Positions 11,929 to 21,227 of a stretch of DNA of 64,000 bases are shown here, one piece after another. The position numbers and the translations under genes are program-made. The notes under the pieces were generated by a model that did not search any database, was not told the DNA's origin, and saw only the letters and a list, made by a program, of their open reading frames with translations. Each line of letters begins with the position of its first letter. Position 1 is the stretch's first letter. The DNA is from Acinetobacter sp. Marseille-Q1618 (lineage in GTDB: Bacteria > Pseudomonadota > Gammaproteobacteria > Pseudomonadales > Moraxellaceae), in contig NZ_CADDWJ010000002.1 in assembly GCF_902809855.1 (NCBI RefSeq), forward strand, positions 682,001 to 746,000. The letters are read 5' to 3'.

Positions 11929-12294
11929 ATGGATAATCAGTTGGAACATACCCGTGATATTTGGGTAAATGCCTTTTTTACAGGTAATTATGAAGTCTTG
12001 ACTCAGTATGAAGATGAGCATTTTAAGGTGATTTATGAGCAAGAAGGGCGTGTAGAAAGTAATTTTACCCGCTATGAGAAGATTGCACATGCTGTCAAAA
12101 ATGGCGTGTGGAAACCGCAAAAACCCAATGTTCAAAGTGAAGATTATGAGTTTAATCGTGATCAAACTGCATGTTTGGTACAAATTCATTTAGAAGATGA
12201 AAGTACAGTTATTCAAGAAAAATGGATATTTCAAGAAGATTGGAAAATTACTGAATTAAGATTTTGTGAAATGGAAAATAGTGCCAGATCATGA
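11929..12294 (+). CDS. Small NTF2-like (SnoaL-type) protein of unknown role
   Basis: This 121-residue protein has no signal peptide. It starts with an amphipathic helix (TRDIWVNAFFTGNYEVLTQYEDEHFKVIYEQ) and ends with alternating beta strands (ACLVQIHLEDESTVIQEKWIFQED-WKITELRFCEM). This pattern fits the NTF2/SnoaL cone fold, so it may bind a small ligand or be a stress-related protein. The fold call is inference from pattern only. An AGAGG ribosome binding site precedes the ATG, and a clear terminator follows, so it is a monocistronic gene. Confidence 0.7.
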   Translation: MDNQLEHTRDIWVNAFFTGNYEVLTQYEDEHFKVIYEQEGRVESNFTRYEKIAHAVKNGVWKPQKPNVQSEDYEFNRDQTACLVQIHLEDESTVIQEKWIFQEDWKITELRFCEMENSARS

Positions 12295-12314
12295 TATTGA
12301 GCATAGTCAAAACA

Positions 12315-12348
12315 GCACCTTAAATGGAATTTTTAAGGTGCTTTTTTG
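12315..12348 (+). terminator. Terminator of the NTF2-like gene
   Basis: Arms GCACCTTAAA and TTTAAGGTGC form a stem followed by TTTTTT, starting about 20 bases after the stop codon. Confidence 0.9.
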
Positions 12349-12863
12349 TTGAAAATAAGACTTAAAAACAATAGTAAATTGATTTAAAAATAATCAAAAA
12401 ATCTGAAATAAACTGTGGATAACTTTAAAATATCTAGTTAAAATAGCCAAAAATGAACAAAATCATTAAGCAAAAATCTAAAAAAATGAACTTTTTCTTC
12501 TGTAAGTATATCGGGTAATTGTAAGTTTTAAGTAGTAATATTTTGAATTTAAAAATATGTGATGGTTGCTTGTGGATAAAATTAATAAATTTAAATTGAA
12601 GGAAAGGATAAGTGGTTTTTATTAATATGTTTTATCAATAAACGAAATATTTTCTATATTGGTATTTTAAATATGTTCCACGGATTTAAAATTAAAACAT
12701 AACTAAAAGTTATGTATTGGGTTTTTATAATTTCAACAAGATTTATAGTATTGAAATACATAGAAAATAAATTATTTTTTAGAGTAAATCCTAATACTTG
12801 GAAAATAAAAAGAGAAAGCAGTTCAAAAATACTTTCTCTAGATAAATAACTATTTATAAAAGA
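12349..12863. other. Gene-free AT-rich spacer with two DnaA boxes
   Basis: No gene is visible. Two perfect minus-strand DnaA boxes (TGTGGATAA) lie at 12414-12422 and 12571-12579, within AT-rich DNA resembling oriC, including AAATTTAAATT at about 12588. A short palindrome (ACATAACT-AAA-AGTTATGT) lies near 12698. The right end holds the terminator of the ABC-F gene. Confidence 0.6.
12801..12839 (-). terminator. Terminator of the ABC-F gene
   Basis: On the minus strand arms GAGAAAG and CTTTCTC are followed by TTTTTATTTT, about 25 bases after the stop codon. The loop is long (13 bases). Confidence 0.65.
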
Positions 12864-14801
12864 TTAGTCATCAAAAGAGCTTTCTAGTTCTTCGAGTTCC
12901 ATCATTAGTTCAAGCATTTGTTCTTCTGATTGCTCAAGTTTATTTTTTAGCTCAGTCTGTTCATTCATCAGTTTAAGTAAATCATCTTTACGACTGGCAT
13001 CATACAGTGCTGTATCTGCAAGAGATGTTTCAATTTCTGCTAAACGTGGCTGAATTTTACCGATTTGAGCTTCTATTTTCTCGATATTTTTACGAATAGG
13101 GCGGGTTTGTTCACGGCGTTGAGCTGCTAATTTGCGTTGAGCCTCTTTATCGACTTTGGAAACTTGGGGCTTTACTTCAACTTGTGATTGCAAAGGAGCA
13201 GCAGCTTGCTGACCATTTTTCATCATTTCAGCACGTGCTTGACGTAACCAAACTGCATAATCTTGCAAGTCACCATCAAATTCTTTGCTTTGACCATTGT
13301 GGACTAAGATGAGTTCATCACAGACAGATGCGATCAATTGACGTTCGTGTGACACTAGAACCACAGCACCTTCAAAATCTTGCAATGCCATCGTTAAAGC
13401 ATGACGCATGTCTAAGTCTAAATGGTTAGTTGGCTCATCTAGGATCAGCACATTGGGTCTTAACCAAACAATCAGTGCCAAAGCTAAACGCGCACGTTCA
13501 CCGCCTGAAAAACTTTCACTTGGTGTATCCATGCGTTCACCGCTAAAACCAAAACTCCCTAAGAATGAACGTAAAGTTGCTTCACTAATTTTAGGATCAG
13601 CAATACGTGCCAATTGCAGCATTGGGCTAGCGTTACCATCGAGTGCATCCATTTGATGCTGTGCAAAATAGCCAATATTCAATAATTCTGAAGGCTTGCG
13701 GATCCCTTGGATTAAAGCCAAATCACCAACTAGAGATTTAATTAAAGTTGATTTACCAGCACCATTCATTCCCAATAAACCAATGCGACTGCTTGGAGTA
13801 ATTTGTAAATTAACATTGGTCACAATGAGTTTGTCGCCATAGCCAATATCGGCATGTTCTAATGTCAATAAAGGTGAGCTCATTTTACTTGGCTCACGGA
13901 AACTAAAGGTAAATGGTGTATCTACATGCGCAGGTGCAAGTTCTTGCATACGCTCAAGTTGTTTAATTCGGCTTTGTGCTTGACGGGCTTTGGTGGCTTT
14001 GGCTTTAAAACGATCAATAAATTTTTGTAAATGTGCTTTGGCTTCTTCTTGTTTTTCAAATGCTTGTTGTTGTTGTGCTAAGCGTTCTGCACGTGTAATT
14101 TCAAAAGTTGAATAATTACCTGTATATAAGGTTAATTCTTGATTTTCAATATGCAAAATATGGTCAGTAATCGCATCTAAAAAATCGCGGTCATGTGAAA
14201 TTAAAATCAAAGTACCTTCATAGGCTTTTAACCAATCTTCTAACCATAAAATAGCATCTAAATCCAAATGGTTAGTCGGTTCATCAAGCAAGAGTAAATC
14301 TGAACGGCTCATCAAGGTACGTGCCAGATTGAGGCGCATACGCCATCCACCTGAAAAACTCGATACCAAAAGTTCAGATTGATGCTCAAAAAAGCCTAAA
14401 CCAGCCATCAGTTGTGATGCTTTGGATGGGGCAGAATAGCCATGAATTTCATCAAAACGACTATATAAATGAGCTAAATCAGTATCACTCAAATCTTTAG
14501 GATCATTGAGTTTATGTTGAATTTGCCAGTATTCCTCATCACCAGACAGTACAAAATCAATCGCTTTCATATCTAAGGCTTTGATTTCTTGAGCCATGTG
14601 CGCCACTGTCCACACATTTGGACGTGTAAGACGACCACTGTCAGATTCTATTCCACCTAATAATGCAGAAAAGAGTGTTGATTTACCTGCACCATTGACC
14701 CCAGTTAAACCAATTTTCCAACCTGGATGAAGTTGCATCGATGCTTTTTGGAATAAAACACGTCCGCCACGGCGTAATGAAAGTTGTTCTAACTGAATCA
14801 T
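12864..14801 (-). CDS. yheS: ABC-F family ATPase, YheS type
   Basis: ABC-F proteins are soluble twin ATPases, several of which bind the ribosomal E site and influence translation; they lack membrane domains. The 645-residue protein has two ABC modules: Walker A GVNGAGKS with signature SFSGGWRMRL and Walker B LLLLDEPTNHLDLDA, then Walker A GMNGAGKS with signature SFSGGERARLAL and Walker B VLILDEPTNHLDLD. Between them is a basic linker rich in Lys, Gln and Arg. The C-terminal roughly 100 residues form a predicted coiled coil ending in acidic residues. The N-terminus (MIQLEQLSLRRGGRVLFQKA) resembles E. coli YheS more than Uup or EttA. Precise function is unknown. Confidence 0.9.
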   Translation of the reverse strand: MIQLEQLSLRRGGRVLFQKASMQLHPGWKIGLTGVNGAGKSTLFSALLGGIESDSGRLTRPNVWTVAHMAQEIKALDMKAIDFVLSGDEEYWQIQHKLNDPKDLSDTDLAHLYSRFDEIHGYSAPSKASQLMAGLGFFEHQSELLVSSFSGGWRMRLNLARTLMSRSDLLLLDEPTNHLDLDAILWLEDWLKAYEGTLILISHDRDFLDAITDHILHIENQELTLYTGNYSTFEITRAERLAQQQQAFEKQEEAKAHLQKFIDRFKAKATKARQAQSRIKQLERMQELAPAHVDTPFTFSFREPSKMSSPLLTLEHADIGYGDKLIVTNVNLQITPSSRIGLLGMNGAGKSTLIKSLVGDLALIQGIRKPSELLNIGYFAQHQMDALDGNASPMLQLARIADPKISEATLRSFLGSFGFSGERMDTPSESFSGGERARLALALIVWLRPNVLILDEPTNHLDLDMRHALTMALQDFEGAVVLVSHERQLIASVCDELILVHNGQSKEFDGDLQDYAVWLRQARAEMMKNGQQAAAPLQSQVEVKPQVSKVDKEAQRKLAAQRREQTRPIRKNIEKIEAQIGKIQPRLAEIETSLADTALYDASRKDDLLKLMNEQTELKNKLEQSEEQMLELMMELEELESSFDD

Positions 14802-15015
14802 GAATAAAAACTATACTGGTAAATAGATGTGCTATTTTAATGGATAAATCAGCTTGTACCAAAGCAATAAAACTTTTACTGGATATTTAGTGAGAAAAGT
14901 AGCAAGGATTTTACTGCTTTCGTCTAAAAACTTAGATAAATATACATAAATTAATTTTTTTGTGATACAAGTCTTGGTTAAAACGGGATGAAAATTTAAA
15001 AAGGAGAAATCGTCT

Positions 15016-16032
15016 GTGTTTAAAATAAAAACTTTGTACTCAGCGACACTTTTAACCTGCATGTTGGCGCTACCAAGTTTAGCGCAAGCCAAACAAAACG
15101 TGTGTGTGTTTGATTTACTTGGAAAAGCAGGCGAGTCTTATAAACTCATGGAAGAATGGGCATTGGCTGCAAAAGGGTGGGGGGCAAATGTTAATCTGAT
15201 TGCCTATAGATCAGAAGACCAAGCAGATAAAGATTTCAGAACTGATAAGTGTGATGCTGTGGCAATGACCTCTATGCGTTCACGAAAATATAATAAATTT
15301 GGTGGATCAATTGATGCGCTTGGGGGAGTTCCATCAAATGAGATTGCCAATAAAGCTATCATTTATGCTTTAGATAAACGTAATGCTAAGCGTTTGGTGT
15401 CTAGCCAAAATGGTGTGAAATACGAACTTGTAGGGATTAGCCCTTTAGGAATTGCGTATATTTTTGTTCGTGATCGTGCTGTGAATACACTTCAAAAAGC
15501 CAAAGGCAAAAAATTTGCTTATTTACATTATGATGATGCCCAAAAAATGGCTGTTCAACAAGTCGGCTCCGTAGGTGTTCCTTCAGATATTTCTAATTTT
15601 GTGAAAAAGTTTAATGACGGACAAGTGGATGCAATTGCAGCACCTGTTTATGCGTTTAGACCTTTGGAAATTTATAAAGGTTTGGGTGATAAAGGCGCAA
15701 TGTTCACTTTTCCTGTGGTGAATGTGACTGCAGATTTAATTATCAAGCCTGACCAATTTCCACTGGGTTTTGGGGAAAAATCACGTGCATGGTCAGTCCA
15801 ACAATTGCCAAAAATGTTTAAGAAAATTCAACGAATGGAAGCAGATATTCCTGCTAAATATAAACTCTCTATTTCTAAAGAAGATCAAATCACGTATCAA
15901 AAGCTGTTACGTGATGGGCGGATCGAACTGACTAAGCGTGGTGTGTATGATGCAGATATGATGTCAGTATTGAAAAGAGCACGTTGTACAGTGGATCGTA
16001 CCAATTTCGAATGCTCACTAACAGGTGAATAA
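15016..16032 (+). CDS. DUF6091-type putative periplasmic solute-binding protein, copy 1
   Basis: This 338-residue secreted protein is one of four paralogs in the window. It has a signal peptide (residues about 1-25, cleavage after AQA). The mature part carries four cysteines conserved in all copies: NVCVFDLLGK, DKCDAVAM, and ARCTVD...FECSL near the C-terminus, likely two disulfides. The alternating strand and helix pattern and the ending 'KYKLSISKEDQITYQKLLRDGRIELTKRGVYD' fit a bilobed binding protein; in Acinetobacter such proteins are annotated as putative solute-binding proteins, without known ligand. It starts with GTG after a strong AAGGAGA site. It is the only plus-strand copy, and closest to copy 4. 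Confidence 0.85.
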   Translation: MFKIKTLYSATLLTCMLALPSLAQAKQNVCVFDLLGKAGESYKLMEEWALAAKGWGANVNLIAYRSEDQADKDFRTDKCDAVAMTSMRSRKYNKFGGSIDALGGVPSNEIANKAIIYALDKRNAKRLVSSQNGVKYELVGISPLGIAYIFVRDRAVNTLQKAKGKKFAYLHYDDAQKMAVQQVGSVGVPSDISNFVKKFNDGQVDAIAAPVYAFRPLEIYKGLGDKGAMFTFPVVNVTADLIIKPDQFPLGFGEKSRAWSVQQLPKMFKKIQRMEADIPAKYKLSISKEDQITYQKLLRDGRIELTKRGVYDADMMSVLKRARCTVDRTNFECSLTGE

Positions 16033-16082
16033 AATTGTATTTTAAAATATTTTAATATTTGTATAGTTCTGACATTTAAAAT

Positions 16083-16112
16083 AAAATCCCCAATATTTTT
16101 ATTGGGGATTTT
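16083..16112. terminator. Bidirectional terminator between convergent genes
   Basis: The perfect repeat AAAATCCCCAAT / ATTGGGGATTTT has A/T tails on both sides. It serves DUF6091 copy 1 (plus) and tyrS (minus), which face each other. Confidence 0.88.
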
Positions 16113-16145
16113 ATTTTAAGTATTTAAATCAATACTCAAACTGAA

Positions 16146-17360
16146 TTAATCAACAAATGTGACTTTTGCAATGGCTTTTTTGCTGGCTTGGATAATCAAA
16201 GTCACATTTTCTTTGACCATATAACTCGCATCTACCACTTCCCAATCTACTTTAACGGCTCCACGTGAAACAGCATCTTTCGATTGTGCAGAATTTTTGG
16301 TCAAACCTGCTGCACGAAGGATAGAAATAATAGAAACCTCACCGCCAAACTCAGCACGAGAAATGGTGATTTCAGGTGTACCTTCAGGTAACTCGCCTTC
16401 AGTAATTAAATTACCCGCACCTTTATGTGCATGTTCAGCAGCTTCGCTTCCGTGAAAACGTTCAACTAACTCAAGCGCAAGAATTTTCTTAATATCTTGC
16501 GGGTTACGACCTTCTGCCATTTCTTTTAATAATACTGCGATCTCGTCTAAAGACTTAAAGCTTAATAATTCAAAATAACGTTCAATCAAGCTGTCTGGCA
16601 TCGACAATACTTTTTGGTACATCGCACCTGGTGCATCAAACACACCAATATAGTTACCTAAAGATTTAGACATTTTATTCACGCCATCTAAACCTTCAAG
16701 AATAGGCACTGTGATGCACACTTGAGATTCTTGACCATAACGACCTTGTAAGGTGCGTCCCATAAGTAAGTTAAAGGTTTGGTCAGTACCGCCCATTTCT
16801 ACGTCAGCTTCAAGTGCAATAGAGTCATAACCTTGAACCAATGGATATAAAAACTCATGAATTGCAATCGGCTGTTGATTGTTATAACGCTTAGTGAAGT
16901 CATCACGTTCTAACATTCGGGCAACAGTTTGTTGAGATGCCAATTGAATCAAATCTGCTGCAGTACGTTGATTAAACCATTCAGAGTTAAAACGCACTTT
17001 GGTTTTATTTGGATCAAGAATTTTAAAGACTTGTTCTTGATAAGTTTTTGCGTTGGCTTCAACTTGCTCACGAGAAAGTGGTGGACGAGTTGCACTTTTA
17101 CCTGATGGATCGCCGATCATTGCGGTATAGTCACCGATCAAGAAAGTAACTTCATGACCTAGATCTTGGAATACTTTTAATTTATTGATCAATACAGTAT
17201 GACCAAAATGCAAGTCTGGTGCTGTCGGGTCAAAGCCTGCTTTAATTTTTAAAGGGCGATTTTCTTTAAGTTTCTTTAATAGATCCTCTTCAGAAATAAT
17301 TTCATGGGTGCCTCGTTGGATGAGGGCGAGTTGTTCTTCCGCAGGAAGGAAATTAGACAT
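16146..17360 (-). CDS. tyrS: Tyrosine-tRNA ligase
   Basis: TyrS charges tRNA-Tyr with tyrosine. The protein belongs to the longer TyrZ-like subtype: 404 residues from ATG at 17360 ([17 protein letters not shown]). A reading frame extends 16 codons upstream, but this start has the conserved N-terminus. The class I motifs are DLHFGHTVL (HIGH type) and KMSKSLGN. The C-terminal S4-like RNA-binding domain starts near [14 protein letters not shown] and runs to the end. It lies head to head with anmK, whose start is about 80 bases away, so the two share a promoter region. Confidence 0.97.
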   Translation of the reverse strand: MSNFLPAEEQLALIQRGTHEIISEEDLLKKLKENRPLKIKAGFDPTAPDLHFGHTVLINKLKVFQDLGHEVTFLIGDYTAMIGDPSGKSATRPPLSREQVEANAKTYQEQVFKILDPNKTKVRFNSEWFNQRTAADLIQLASQQTVARMLERDDFTKRYNNQQPIAIHEFLYPLVQGYDSIALEADVEMGGTDQTFNLLMGRTLQGRYGQESQVCITVPILEGLDGVNKMSKSLGNYIGVFDAPGAMYQKVLSMPDSLIERYFELLSFKSLDEIAVLLKEMAEGRNPQDIKKILALELVERFHGSEAAEHAHKGAGNLITEGELPEGTPEITISRAEFGGEVSIISILRAAGLTKNSAQSKDAVSRGAVKVDWEVVDASYMVKENVTLIIQASKKAIAKVTFVD

Positions 17361-17440
17361 CACAAAATCCAATACATCAGTTATCTCATTTGTGCGATAT
17401 ACTAACATTTTTTCAGCAAAATGCAGGCGAAGAATATCTC

Positions 17441-18568
17441 ATGACAACAATCTATATTGGCGTAATGACTGGAACCAGCATGGACGGCGTCGATTTTGTT
17501 GCCGCTTCATTCGATCCTCTACAGATTCATGCCACTTTGACTGTGCCATTTGATCCTGATTTACGTGATGAATTAATGGCATTGACTTTACCGAGTGATA
17601 ATGAAATTGATCGAATGGGTAAAGCAGATGTTGCGCTTGCAACCATGATTGGAAATGCTATTAACCAACTCATACAAGAAAATAACTTAGATAAAAAAGC
17701 CATCAAAGCCATTGGTTCACATGGGCAAACCATTCGTCATCGTCCTGAACATGGTTTTACTTTACAAATCGGTGATCCAAATATTATTACTGAAATTACG
17801 CAGATTCCTGTGATTTCAGATTTTCGCCGCCGTGATATGGCAGCAGGCGGACAAGGCGCACCATTAGTTCCAGCCTTTCATCAAGCGTTGTTTCAACATC
17901 CAACCATTCACCGTGTGATCTTAAACTTGGGGGGTATTGCCAATGTCAGCTTATTGCCTGCAGGCAATCCAGAAGGTGTTTATGGCTTCGATACAGGACC
18001 TGCCAATATCTTGATGGATGCTTGGTGCCATCGTTATACAGGTCAGCCTTATGATGAAAATGGCAATTGGGCAGCCTATGGGCAACCGATTCGTACTTTA
18101 TTAGACCGTTTACAAGCGCATGAGTATTTTTCAAAAGAACCACCGAAAAGCACAGGGCGAGAAGACTTTAATTTAGAGTGGTTAGATGAACAAATTTTGG
18201 ATTGGCGTAATGATATTGAATATGATGAGTTGGAAGATACACCTGAAAATATTCAAGCAACCTTAATGAAACTGACCACACGTGCGATCAAAAAAGCCAT
18301 TTATCGCTCACCATTAGACACAGGTGAAGTCTATGTTTGTGGTGGTGGGGCATATAACTCGCATTTATTAGAACAATTGCGTTGGCGTTTGCGTAAACAT
18401 AATTGGTCAGTACAAACCACATCTGCCTTAGGTTTAGCACCGACTTGGGTGGAAGCGGCAGCTTTTGCTTGGTTGGCAATGCGTTTTGATCAGCAGCTTA
18501 GTGGTAATCTACCTGCTGTCACAGGTGCACATGGCTATCGTATTTTAGGTACGATCACAGCAGTATGA
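17441..18568 (+). CDS. anmK: Anhydro-N-acetylmuramic acid kinase
   Basis: AnmK phosphorylates and hydrolyses 1,6-anhydro-MurNAc released from peptidoglycan turnover, giving MurNAc-6-phosphate for recycling. The 375-residue protein has the family start YIGVMTGTSMDGVDFVA, the SHGQTIRHRPEHGFTLQIGDPN segment, NLGGIANVSLLP, GFDTGPANILMDAW and VCGGGAYNSHLL, all typical of the sugar-kinase/ASKHA fold. ATG at 17441 was chosen because it directly precedes the conserved motif; an upstream in-frame start at 17390 overlaps the tyrS side. tyrS-anmK divergence is common in gammaproteobacteria. Confidence 0.96.
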   Translation: MTTIYIGVMTGTSMDGVDFVAASFDPLQIHATLTVPFDPDLRDELMALTLPSDNEIDRMGKADVALATMIGNAINQLIQENNLDKKAIKAIGSHGQTIRHRPEHGFTLQIGDPNIITEITQIPVISDFRRRDMAAGGQGAPLVPAFHQALFQHPTIHRVILNLGGIANVSLLPAGNPEGVYGFDTGPANILMDAWCHRYTGQPYDENGNWAAYGQPIRTLLDRLQAHEYFSKEPPKSTGREDFNLEWLDEQILDWRNDIEYDELEDTPENIQATLMKLTTRAIKKAIYRSPLDTGEVYVCGGGAYNSHLLEQLRWRLRKHNWSVQTTSALGLAPTWVEAAAFAWLAMRFDQQLSGNLPAVTGAHGYRILGTITAV

Positions 18569-18586
18569 TTTTTAAATCTCATTCTT

Positions 18587-18617
18587 AAGGTCAATGTTGT
18601 TGAACAATTTTGACCTT
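18587..18617 (+). terminator. Hairpin downstream of anmK
   Basis: Arms AAGGTCAA and TTGACCTT with an inner paired block (TTGTT/ACAA) form a long stem 19 bases after the anmK stop. There is no T-run, so termination is uncertain; it may protect the 3' end. Confidence 0.4.
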
Positions 18618-18671
18618 TGCTTAGCGGTAGGTGTGTTAAAAATAATATTTATCTGCAAATAAGAAGTAAAA

Positions 18672-19511
18672 ATGGATATTTCAAAACAACGTATCACATC
18701 ATTTCAACGAGACGATCTAAGTTTTGATGTGATTGATACAGGACCATTGGATGGGCAAATATTCGTGTTATTACACGGTTTTCCTGAAACCAATAAAAGT
18801 TGGCATGAAACTTCAGAAATATTGAATCATCATGGCTATCGAACTTTAGCCGTGAATCAACGTGGTTATAGTTTGGCGGCACAACCGACAAAACGTCGCG
18901 ATTATCGTGGTTCAGCCTTAGTTGAAGACGTAAAGACTTTGCTTGATCTCATTCAACAACCTGTTTATTTGGTTGGACATGACTGGGGCGCAGTGGTGGC
19001 ATGGGATGTTGCGCAACGTTATCCTGAAAAAATAAAGCATCTCATTGCCGTTTCAGTACCGCATAAAGCAGCGTTTATGCAAGCGATGCTGAAAAGTAAT
19101 CAGTTGTTTAAATCCTATTATATGGGTTTATTCCAACTGCCTAAAATTCCTGAGATTTTATTTGAGAAATTTCCAAAAATAGGATTAGGGTTACTCAAAA
19201 ACTCAGGAATGACTCAGCAGCAATTAGATGATTTTCAAAAACAAATTGTTGACGAAAAAAGATTAACCTTTGCATTAAATTGGTATCGTGGTCTACCTTT
19301 TAGTTCCAATAAAACATTGTTGAAACCTGTGACAGTGCCTACCCTATTTATTTGGGGGAAACATGATGTGGCAATAGGTTATAAAAGTGTGGAATTGAAT
19401 AAAAATTATGTAGATGCACCTTATAAAGAAATTATTATGGATGCAACTCATTGGATTCCTGTGCAAAATGCCAAAGCATTAAGCCAATATATTTTAGATA
19501 CGATTGTTTAA
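18672..19511 (+). CDS. Alpha/beta hydrolase, epoxide hydrolase or dehalogenase type
   Basis: This 279-residue cytoplasmic protein (no signal peptide) has the alpha/beta hydrolase fold with an Asp nucleophile: oxyanion-hole motif LLHGFPETNKSW (about 34-45), nucleophile elbow LVGHDWGAVVAW (Asp in HDWG), and the C-terminal catalytic His in DATHWIPVQNA. An Asp in GKHDVAIGYK could be the acid. HGFPE plus GHDWG is characteristic of soluble epoxide hydrolases and haloalkane dehalogenases, or of ester-hydrolysing relatives. The substrate is unknown. It starts about 100 bases after anmK with an AAGAAG site and converges with erpA. Confidence 0.9.
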   Translation: MDISKQRITSFQRDDLSFDVIDTGPLDGQIFVLLHGFPETNKSWHETSEILNHHGYRTLAVNQRGYSLAAQPTKRRDYRGSALVEDVKTLLDLIQQPVYLVGHDWGAVVAWDVAQRYPEKIKHLIAVSVPHKAAFMQAMLKSNQLFKSYYMGLFQLPKIPEILFEKFPKIGLGLLKNSGMTQQQLDDFQKQIVDEKRLTFALNWYRGLPFSSNKTLLKPVTVPTLFIWGKHDVAIGYKSVELNKNYVDAPYKEIIMDATHWIPVQNAKALSQYILDTIV

Positions 19512-19531
19512 AAGATTGCTTTTAAAATAAA

Positions 19532-19555
19532 AATGCCCCCAGATTTGAGGGCATT
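19532..19555 (-). terminator. Terminator between the hydrolase and erpA
   Basis: Arms AATGCCC and GGGCATT. On the minus strand the hairpin is followed by TTTATTTTAAAA and is the erpA terminator; it may also serve the plus-strand hydrolase. Confidence 0.75.
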
Positions 19556-19573
19556 ATAAAAATTTTTTGTCAA

Positions 19574-19909
19574 TTAAATCGAGAATGAAGAACCACAACC
19601 ACAAGTCGTTGTTGCATTTGGATTATCAACAATAAAACGTGAACCTTCCAAACCTTCGATATAGTCGACTTTTGAACCTACTAAATATTGATAACTAAGT
19701 GAGTCTACCAATACTTTGACATCACCATTGCTAAATTCAGCATCGTCGTCATTCATGCTTTCTGCGAAATTAAAACCATAAGAAAATCCTGAGCAGCCAC
19801 CACCTGTTACATATACACGTAACATAAGTTCTTGATTACCTTCACTATCACGAAGTTGACGAACTTTATTCGCTGCATTATCAGTTAGTTCAAGAGCTTG
19901 GGCATTCAT
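19574..19909 (-). CDS. erpA: Iron-sulfur cluster insertion protein ErpA
   Basis: ErpA is an A-type carrier that delivers Fe-S clusters to target proteins such as those of isoprenoid synthesis. The 111-residue protein has all three conserved cysteines: one in [13 protein letters not shown] and two in the C-terminal [12 protein letters not shown]. Length matches the family. It is a single-gene unit on the minus strand, with a terminator-like hairpin upstream (19951-19986) and another downstream. Confidence 0.96.
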   Translation of the reverse strand: MNAQALELTDNAANKVRQLRDSEGNQELMLRVYVTGGGCSGFSYGFNFAESMNDDDAEFSNGDVKVLVDSLSYQYLVGSKVDYIEGLEGSRFIVDNPNATTTCGCGSSFSI

Positions 19910-19950
19910 GGGGGATATTCCTCAAACGAGTTTGAATAGTGTCTTTCAAA

Positions 19951-19986
19951 TAAAAAGACCATATATAGTATACTCAATATATGGTC
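19951..19986 (-). terminator. Terminator of DUF6091 copy 2, upstream of erpA
   Basis: On the minus strand the perfect 10-base-pair arms GACCATATAT and ATATATGGTC are followed by TTTTTATTT. It lies about 55 bases after copy 2 and about 45 bases before erpA, so it could also influence erpA expression. Confidence 0.6.
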
Positions 19987-20040
19987 AGTCTGTGAACTTT
20001 AAAGTGAATTCTGAGTAATTTTGTTGGGTATTAACTCAAA

Positions 20041-21045
20041 TTACTTGTAGTTTTCATCTTGTAAAGCACATTCAAAGTTTTTAGGGTCATTTTTACAGCG
20101 GAATTGCCATAATAATTTCATCATTTGTTTATTATAAACACCTTGCTTGGTCAAACTGATACGAGATTCACGCATCAGCTTTTGATAGCCAGGTTTGTCC
20201 CCCGCAGGGACTTGCATCCAATATTTTGCAGGAATGTCAGCTTTCATTTTTCCAAGAATCGTAAAAGCGCGTGGCAGTTGTCCTTTCACCCAATCTCGTG
20301 ATTTTTGTCCAAATCCTTCTGGAAACTTATCTTTACGGATAATCAAGTTACCTGTGACTTGTAAAATTGGATAATTTACAATAGCTCCTTTGCTACCTAA
20401 GCCCTTATGCAATTCTAAAGGTTTAAATACCGCAGCAGGCGCACCAATAATATCCACTTGTCCGTTATTGAATTTTGCACCAAAGTTAGTGACATCTGCG
20501 CTCACTGCTTGCGCACCGATTTGTTGCACCATGATTTTTTGTGCTTGGTCATAGTCGAGTACTGCTATTTTTTTACCAGCAGCTTTAGCAACCGTATTAA
20601 TATTGCGGTCATTCACCATTAAGAAGGCATCACCTACAGGAATGACACCGACAACTTCATATTGTCCATTGGTCATATGCTTTGCAAAATTCGGTGAGGT
20701 CAAACCTTGCATAACCTTTACTGCAAGATTTAGATCAGGAATAGCTCCAATTGCATCTAAAGAGCCTGTAAAATTATTGAACTGACGACCACGCATACCT
20801 GTAACGCTGATCCCATCGCATTTTCCAGCTTTAAAGTCTTCTGCAATCACTGCTTCATTTTGATTGACTTTGAGCTCTATATCAGCGCCCCAAGATTTTG
20901 CAGCGAGTTGATAATCTTTCATCAGATTAAAAACATCACCATTTTTACCTACTAGGTCAAATACACACATGACTTGTTTGGCTTGTACGGTAGAGACAGC
21001 TGCACATAAACCTGCAGCGACTAACAGGGTCTTGGAGTATTTCAT
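20041..21045 (-). CDS. DUF6091-type putative periplasmic solute-binding protein, copy 2
   Basis: This 334-residue secreted protein is the most divergent of the four paralogs. The ATG at 21045 gives a clean signal peptide (MKYSKTLLVAAGLCAAVSTVQA, cleavage after VQA); in-frame TTG and ATG starts also exist 24 and 18 bases upstream. All four conserved cysteines are present (MCVFDLVGK, GKCDGISV, FRCKND, FECALQ). Motifs shared with the others include the VVGV-P-GDAFL block, LELHKGLGSKGA and the ISLTKQGVYNKQMM end. Differences such as a changed ligand-pocket region (AGKCDGISVTGMRGRQFNNF) suggest a different ligand. It is downstream of copy 3 on the same strand, with a terminator between them. Confidence 0.83.
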   Translation of the reverse strand: MKYSKTLLVAAGLCAAVSTVQAKQVMCVFDLVGKNGDVFNLMKDYQLAAKSWGADIELKVNQNEAVIAEDFKAGKCDGISVTGMRGRQFNNFTGSLDAIGAIPDLNLAVKVMQGLTSPNFAKHMTNGQYEVVGVIPVGDAFLMVNDRNINTVAKAAGKKIAVLDYDQAQKIMVQQIGAQAVSADVTNFGAKFNNGQVDIIGAPAAVFKPLELHKGLGSKGAIVNYPILQVTGNLIIRKDKFPEGFGQKSRDWVKGQLPRAFTILGKMKADIPAKYWMQVPAGDKPGYQKLMRESRISLTKQGVYNKQMMKLLWQFRCKNDPKNFECALQDENYK

Positions 21046-21187
21046 TTTATTTTTCCATTCCATGATCAAATTATTTTTTTAATATGCACTGCGTAAAGAA
21101 TTTTTTCTTGCTCAGGCAGACCGTATAAGATTAAGTGTTAATGATTTATATAACAATGACTTAAATGACAAATTGAAAATAGAAAAA

Positions 21188-21210
21188 AACCCAGAATTTA
21201 TTCTGGGTTT
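21188..21210 (-). terminator. Terminator of DUF6091 copy 3
   Basis: On the minus strand arms AACCCAGAAT and ATTCTGGGTT are followed by a run of T, about 18 bases after the stop codon. Confidence 0.88.
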
Positions 21211-21227
21211 TTCCTTTTAAATCAACA

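Noticed and set aside
11884..12189. 101-codon minus-strand frame
   Set aside because: Antisense to the NTF2-like gene, which has a ribosome binding site and terminator; hydrophobic by chance.
14832..15092. 86-codon minus-strand frame overlapping DUF6091 copy 1 start
   Set aside because: It overlaps the strongly supported plus-strand start with its own ribosome binding site; no product or codon pattern supports it.
19951..19986. IscR-type operator in front of erpA
   Set aside because: The palindrome looked like a regulator site, but on the minus strand it is followed by TTTTTATTT and lies just after copy 2, so a terminator explains it better.
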